A stretch of 17,171 bases of DNA from DASVAL01 sp035649575 (GTDB lineage Bacteria > Planctomycetota > UBA1135 > UBA2386). Shown one piece after another: positions 14,220 through 17,171 of the stretch. How positions within the stretch are numbered: the stretch's first letter is position 1; each line of letters opens with the position of its first letter. The notes under the pieces are model-generated. The model ran no database searches. It saw only the letters and a list, made by a program, of their open reading frames with translations, and was not told the origin of the DNA. The translations under genes and the position numbers were made by a program. The stretch spans positions 1 through 17,171 of the forward strand of contig DASRJH010000119.1 of the NCBI GenBank assembly GCA_035649575.1, in the 5' to 3' direction.

Positions 14220-14900
14220 TCAGTTCACAACCCTCCAAGAGTTGCCGTCCTGGCCCGTCGTGTTCGCGGCGACGGGCATGGCCATCGACATGGTGCCGTT
14301 CCGGAAGGCGGCGTTGAACGGCGGCGTGACGAGCGTGCCGTTGTAGCTCGAGTTGCTCGTGGCCAACACGTCACCACTCTGGTTGATGAAGAACGAGCGC
14401 TTGCCCGAGTTGCCCAGGACCTGCGGCCAGGCGTAGCAGCACCAGAGCGTCTCCGCCTGCTGCGCGTCGACCGGGGGCGTGCCCGCGCCACCACCAACCG
14501 TCGCCGCTTCGAAGCAGCCCTGCTGGGCAGCCTCGGGCAGCCACATCATGAAAACGTAACCCGAGCGAGTCACGGTCGACTGCGCGGTGACGTTGCCGAA
14601 CGCCGTGGAGAGCACAGGCGGGCTGATGGTCAGCGTGCTACCGCGGACCGGGACCTTGCCCGACAGCTCCGCGAAGAAGCCGTACTCGCCCTGGCCATTT
14701 CCGTTGGCGTCGATCGCGCCGGATGCCTGGCATTGCGCCTGACCCGACGAGATGTTCTTCAGCGTCGCGATGGCCGCCGACTCGTTGGCGTTCAAACGCG
14801 CCGCGAGCAGGTTCGGAATCGCAATAGACGCGATGATTGCGATGATCGCGACAACGATCATCAATTCGATAAGTGTAAAGCCCTGTTCCCGCTTGGACAT
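14220..14900 (-). CDS. Type IV pilin-like protein, paralog B
   Basis: The 226-residue product is a type IV pilin or major pseudopilin. The leader MSKREQG is cleaved at G7/F8, E5 of the mature protein is present, and the helix FTLIELMIVVAIIAIIASIA continues into IPNLLAARLNANESAAIATL. It shares with paralog A the cysteine at 57 in QAQCQ, GEYGFF (71-76), the vicinal pair C154/C155 in LWCCYAWP, and the end FNAA...PVAANTTGQDGNSW. It has C129 but lacks the two cysteines (110, 119) of paralog A. Several Asn-X-Ser/Thr sites occur near 173-213. ATG 14900 is chosen for the canonical leader; GGGAG lies about 8 nt upstream. A TPR gene precedes it by 88 bp and a strong terminator follows, so it may be the highly expressed pilin. 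Confidence 0.93.
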   Translation of the reverse strand: MSKREQGFTLIELMIVVAIIAIIASIAIPNLLAARLNANESAAIATLKNISSGQAQCQASGAIDANGNGQGEYGFFAELSGKVPVRGSTLTISPPVLSTAFGNVTAQSTVTRSGYVFMMWLPEAAQQGCFEAATVGGGAGTPPVDAQQAETLWCCYAWPQVLGNSGKRSFFINQSGDVLATSNSSYNGTLVTPPFNAAFRNGTMSMAMPVAANTTGQDGNSWRVVN

Positions 14901-14925
14901 TGGTTTCTCTCCCTGACAACCTTTT

Positions 14926-14937
14926 CCGTTGCAACGG
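14926..14937. promoter_or_regulatory. 12-bp palindrome upstream of pilin paralog B
   Basis: CCGTTGCAACGG is a perfect palindrome 25 bp upstream of the pilin B start codon, within the 88-bp gap after the TPR gene. Its position suits an operator or 5' UTR hairpin near the ribosome binding site. No promoter elements are clear around it. Confidence 0.35.
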
Positions 14938-14988
14938 CCGACGTGACCGCCGCTTGTTTCCCCTCTTTCTGTCTTCCCGACCCTTCGG

Positions 14989-15867
14989 TCAGCGACCCGA
15001 TGTCGCCGCCAGCGGGGCAGAGAGTCTTTGGAAGCGCCAGTCCTTGGCGATCGCCGACCAGGCACCGGCTTCTTCCCGAATCCGGCGCCTCACCTCGGCC
15101 GGCGAGGCCTTGGCTGCACGCTCCAACAACTCCCAACACGTATCGATCTCGCCTTGCTGCAACTTGAGGCGGGCCCGGTGGTAGTCCGCAATTGGGACCT
15201 CTTTCGCGGCCTTCTCGAAGGCTTTGTCGGCTTTGACGCCACTGCCGAGCTGCTCGAACTCGAGGCCCGCCTGGAGCCATGCCATCGGCGAATCGCCGGC
15301 TCCGCGCAACATCGTCTCGAGCAGCTGCTCGGCCTCGACGCGACGACCGAGCTCGCGCAGGACCGCCGCCTCCTCGATCGAACGTTGGTGCGCGTAGCGA
15401 TCGTCGAGCGCCTTCCGGTGCGCGCGGAAGACCTCGAGAGCCCGTTCGCGGAAGCCGGCCCGGGCCAGCATGCGTGCTTCGTTGAACGTGAGCACGTCGC
15501 GCTGTTCGGCCGCGCAATCGCTGCAGCTCTGCGCGCGGTGGTAGGTCTCGGCGGCCTCCGCGTACTTGCCGCGCAGCATCAGCGCAAAACCCTGGAACTC
15601 CACGGTGCAGGCCATGCCGGGCTGCTGACGTTCGACGGAAGCGAGGTGTGCCTCGGCTTCGGCGATCAGATTCTCCCGCTGGTCGAGGGCTTTGCCCTGC
15701 TTGTCCGTGGCAGGGATGGCATACGCCATCTTGAGCTGTATTTCGGCACTGGCAAGCAGCGTGTAGACGTCAGCACCCCTATCGGTCTTCACCCATGCGA
15801 CGCCGATGCCGCTCAGCACGAAGCTGGCGGCACCGTAAAGTAGTACTCGCTTGCTGCGGTTGTGCAT
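14989..15867 (-). CDS. Membrane-anchored TPR protein in the pilus locus
   Basis: The 292-residue product has a basic N-terminus (MHNRSKR), one hydrophobic segment (about 8-26) and a long helical region with tetratricopeptide-like repeats (about 85-250). These include FALMLRGKYAEAAETYHRAQ (94-113), ARMLARAGFRERALEVFRAH (131-150) and LRELGRRVEAEQLLETML (170-187). A CSDC (CxxC) pair is at 115-118, placed between repeats. The start has GAGG 6 nt upstream and lies 18 bp after the pilC stop, so the two are probably one transcript. TPR lipoproteins such as PilF/PilW assist pilus secretin assembly. This protein is a different size and has no lipobox, so a similar role is only a possibility. Confidence 0.88.
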   Translation of the reverse strand: MHNRSKRVLLYGAASFVLSGIGVAWVKTDRGADVYTLLASAEIQLKMAYAIPATDKQGKALDQRENLIAEAEAHLASVERQQPGMACTVEFQGFALMLRGKYAEAAETYHRAQSCSDCAAEQRDVLTFNEARMLARAGFRERALEVFRAHRKALDDRYAHQRSIEEAAVLRELGRRVEAEQLLETMLRGAGDSPMAWLQAGLEFEQLGSGVKADKAFEKAAKEVPIADYHRARLKLQQGEIDTCWELLERAAKASPAEVRRRIREEAGAWSAIAKDWRFQRLSAPLAATSGR

Positions 15868-15885
15868 ACGTAACCTCGCCGGGTC

Positions 15886-17133
15886 TCAGCCGCCGGCCAA
15901 CTTCTCCTGCAGCTTGAAGATCGGCAGGAACACCGCGAGCACGATGCCACCGACGATGACGCCCATGATCGCGATCATGATCGGCTCGATCATCGACGTG
16001 AGGCCCTTGACCTCCGCCTCGACCTGCTGGTCGTAGAAGTCGGCGATCTTCTCGAGCAGCGTGTCGAGTGCACCGGAGCGTTCGCCGATGCCGATCATCT
16101 TGGTGACCATCGGCGGGAAGACGGGCGACTTCGAGAACGGTTCAGCCAGGCTCTCGCCGCTGCGCACGCTGTCGCGCGCGCTGTCGACGATCCGCGAGAT
16201 CACGAGGTTGCCCGACGTGTCGGAGACGATCTCCATGGCGGCCAGGATCGGCACGCCGCTCTTCACGAGCGTCGCGAACGTGCGCGAGAAACGCGACAGA
16301 CAGACCTTCTTGAACAGGATGCCGAAGATCGGCAGCTTCAGCAACGTCACGTCCTTCAGGTAGGCACCGTTCGGAGTCTTGCAGGCCATCTTGAGCGCGA
16401 CGATGGCGCCGGCCATCGTGCCGAAGACCAGATACCAGTAGTCGCGCATGAAGAACGCGACGTCCATGATCATCACGGTCAGCGCCGGCAGCTCGACTTC
16501 GAGCGATTCGAACACGGGCTTGAACGACGGCACGATGCCGATCATCAAGAACGACGCGATGCCGAGGACCAGCACGAGGGAGACGACCGGGTAGGTCATC
16601 GCCGACTTGATCTCGGCGCGCAGGTGTGCGGCCGCTTCGAGGTAGTCGGCCAGACGCTGCAGGATGATGTCGATCTGGCCGGACACTTCGCCCGCGCGGA
16701 TCATGCTGACATAGATGTGCGAGAAAACCCGTGTGTGCGGTTCGAGCGCCTTGCTGAGGTCCGATCCCGACCGGATGTCGCTGACGACCTTGTCGAGACA
16801 GTAGGCGAAGCCCGCCGACTCGGCCTGGTCGGCCAGGATCTCGAGCGCCTCGAGCATCGGGATGCCGGCCGACAGCATGGTCGACAGCTGGCGCGTGAAG
16901 ACCTCGAGCTCGCCCTTGCGACAAGAGGCCCTGGTCGCCTTGTTGCGCTTGTTGCCGGCCTTGGCCTTGCCGCCGCCGCCGAACAACCCGCCGCCGCCCT
17001 TGCTGATGTCGATCGGCGTCAGGTTGCGGCGCCGCAGGTCGGCCACCACATCGTTCTGGGAGTCCGCGGTCAGCGTGCCGCGAACGGTCTTGCCCGCGGC
17101 ATCGCGGGCTTCGAACTTGAACGTGCTTGCCAT
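15886..17133 (-). CDS. pilC: PilC/GspF inner-membrane platform protein of type IV pilus or type II secretion
   Basis: PilC/GspF is the inner-membrane core that couples the assembly ATPase to pilin polymerisation. The 415 residues match the family length. The N-terminal part (1-45, FEARDAAGKTVRGTLTA) is followed by a Gly-rich linker (46-57). Two T2SSF domains follow. The first (about 75-200) has FTRQLSTMLSAGIPMLEAL (79-97), YVSMIRAGEVSGQI (141-154) and AMTYPVV. The second (about 280-405) has FSRTFATLVKSGVPILAAM (282-300), MVTKMIGIGERSGALDTLL (342-360) and MIEPIMIAIMGVIVGGIV. Membrane segments are at about 182-203, 232-250 and 384-405. A GAAGGA site lies about 10 nt before the ATG. The pilB/pilT-type ATPase would be expected just upstream, beyond the right edge. 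Pilus versus type II secretion cannot be separated here. Confidence 0.94.
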   Translation of the reverse strand: MASTFKFEARDAAGKTVRGTLTADSQNDVVADLRRRNLTPIDISKGGGGLFGGGGKAKAGNKRNKATRASCRKGELEVFTRQLSTMLSAGIPMLEALEILADQAESAGFAYCLDKVVSDIRSGSDLSKALEPHTRVFSHIYVSMIRAGEVSGQIDIILQRLADYLEAAAHLRAEIKSAMTYPVVSLVLVLGIASFLMIGIVPSFKPVFESLEVELPALTVMIMDVAFFMRDYWYLVFGTMAGAIVALKMACKTPNGAYLKDVTLLKLPIFGILFKKVCLSRFSRTFATLVKSGVPILAAMEIVSDTSGNLVISRIVDSARDSVRSGESLAEPFSKSPVFPPMVTKMIGIGERSGALDTLLEKIADFYDQQVEAEVKGLTSMIEPIMIAIMGVIVGGIVLAVFLPIFKLQEKLAGG

Positions 17134-17171
17134 TGTCGCGTCGTCCTTCTGTTCCCCGATCCGCGCGGCCA
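17134..17171. other. Right edge, upstream of pilC
   Basis: Only 38 bases remain. They include the Shine-Dalgarno-like GAAGGA of pilC (read on the minus strand) and no other recognisable feature. Confidence 0.5.

Overview
This is a GC-rich bacterial window that is almost entirely protein-coding on both strands. I see no rRNA, tRNA, CRISPR array, transposase or phage gene. The organism is probably an environmental Gram-negative-type bacterium. A planctomycete is my best guess, from the several membrane-anchored TPR and HEAT proteins, the Ig-like lipoprotein, the type IV pilus genes and the frequent lack of clear Shine-Dalgarno sites. That is inference from style: no marker gene is present, and Myxococcota or Acidobacteriota cannot be excluded.

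Left part (1-7210). A truncated Ig-like lipoprotein gene (minus) diverges from a membrane-anchored HEAT-like protein gene (plus) across about 300 bp rich in hairpins. A compact minus-strand operon follows, transcribed from right to left: an unrecognised arginine-rich protein, molybdopterin adenylyltransferase (mogA), and a small cupin-like protein resembling 4-hydroxylaminobenzoate lyase. A two-gene plus-strand operon diverges from it: cystathionine beta-synthase with paired regulatory CBS domains, translationally coupled to an AlkD/HEAT-like protein with a basic tail.

Middle (7211-9068). A membrane-anchored TPR protein gene (minus) and a TatD-family nuclease gene (plus) diverge from a small promoter-like region with nested palindromes. 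The convergent gap at 7211-7320 holds a perfect 29-bp direct repeat, each copy with a small hairpin. A degenerate, inverted relative of the repeat core sits in another convergent gap at 2147-2244, which suggests a dispersed REP-like element.

Right part (9075-17133, all minus strand). Reading with transcription: a pilC/gspF inner-membrane platform protein, a TPR membrane protein with a CxxC motif, a type IV pilin-like protein, a strong terminator-like hairpin, and a second paralogous pilin. Three tightly packed glycosylation genes follow: a polyprenyl-phosphate glycosyltransferase of the DPM1 type, a GT4-like glycosyltransferase, and a multipass GT-C protein resembling eukaryotic TMTC O-mannosyltransferases with a TPR tail. 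The last two overlap by 3 bp.

The most interesting hypothesis is that these last three genes build and transfer a lipid-linked sugar onto the adjacent pilins or other exported proteins. This rests on gene order and domain logic and is untested here.
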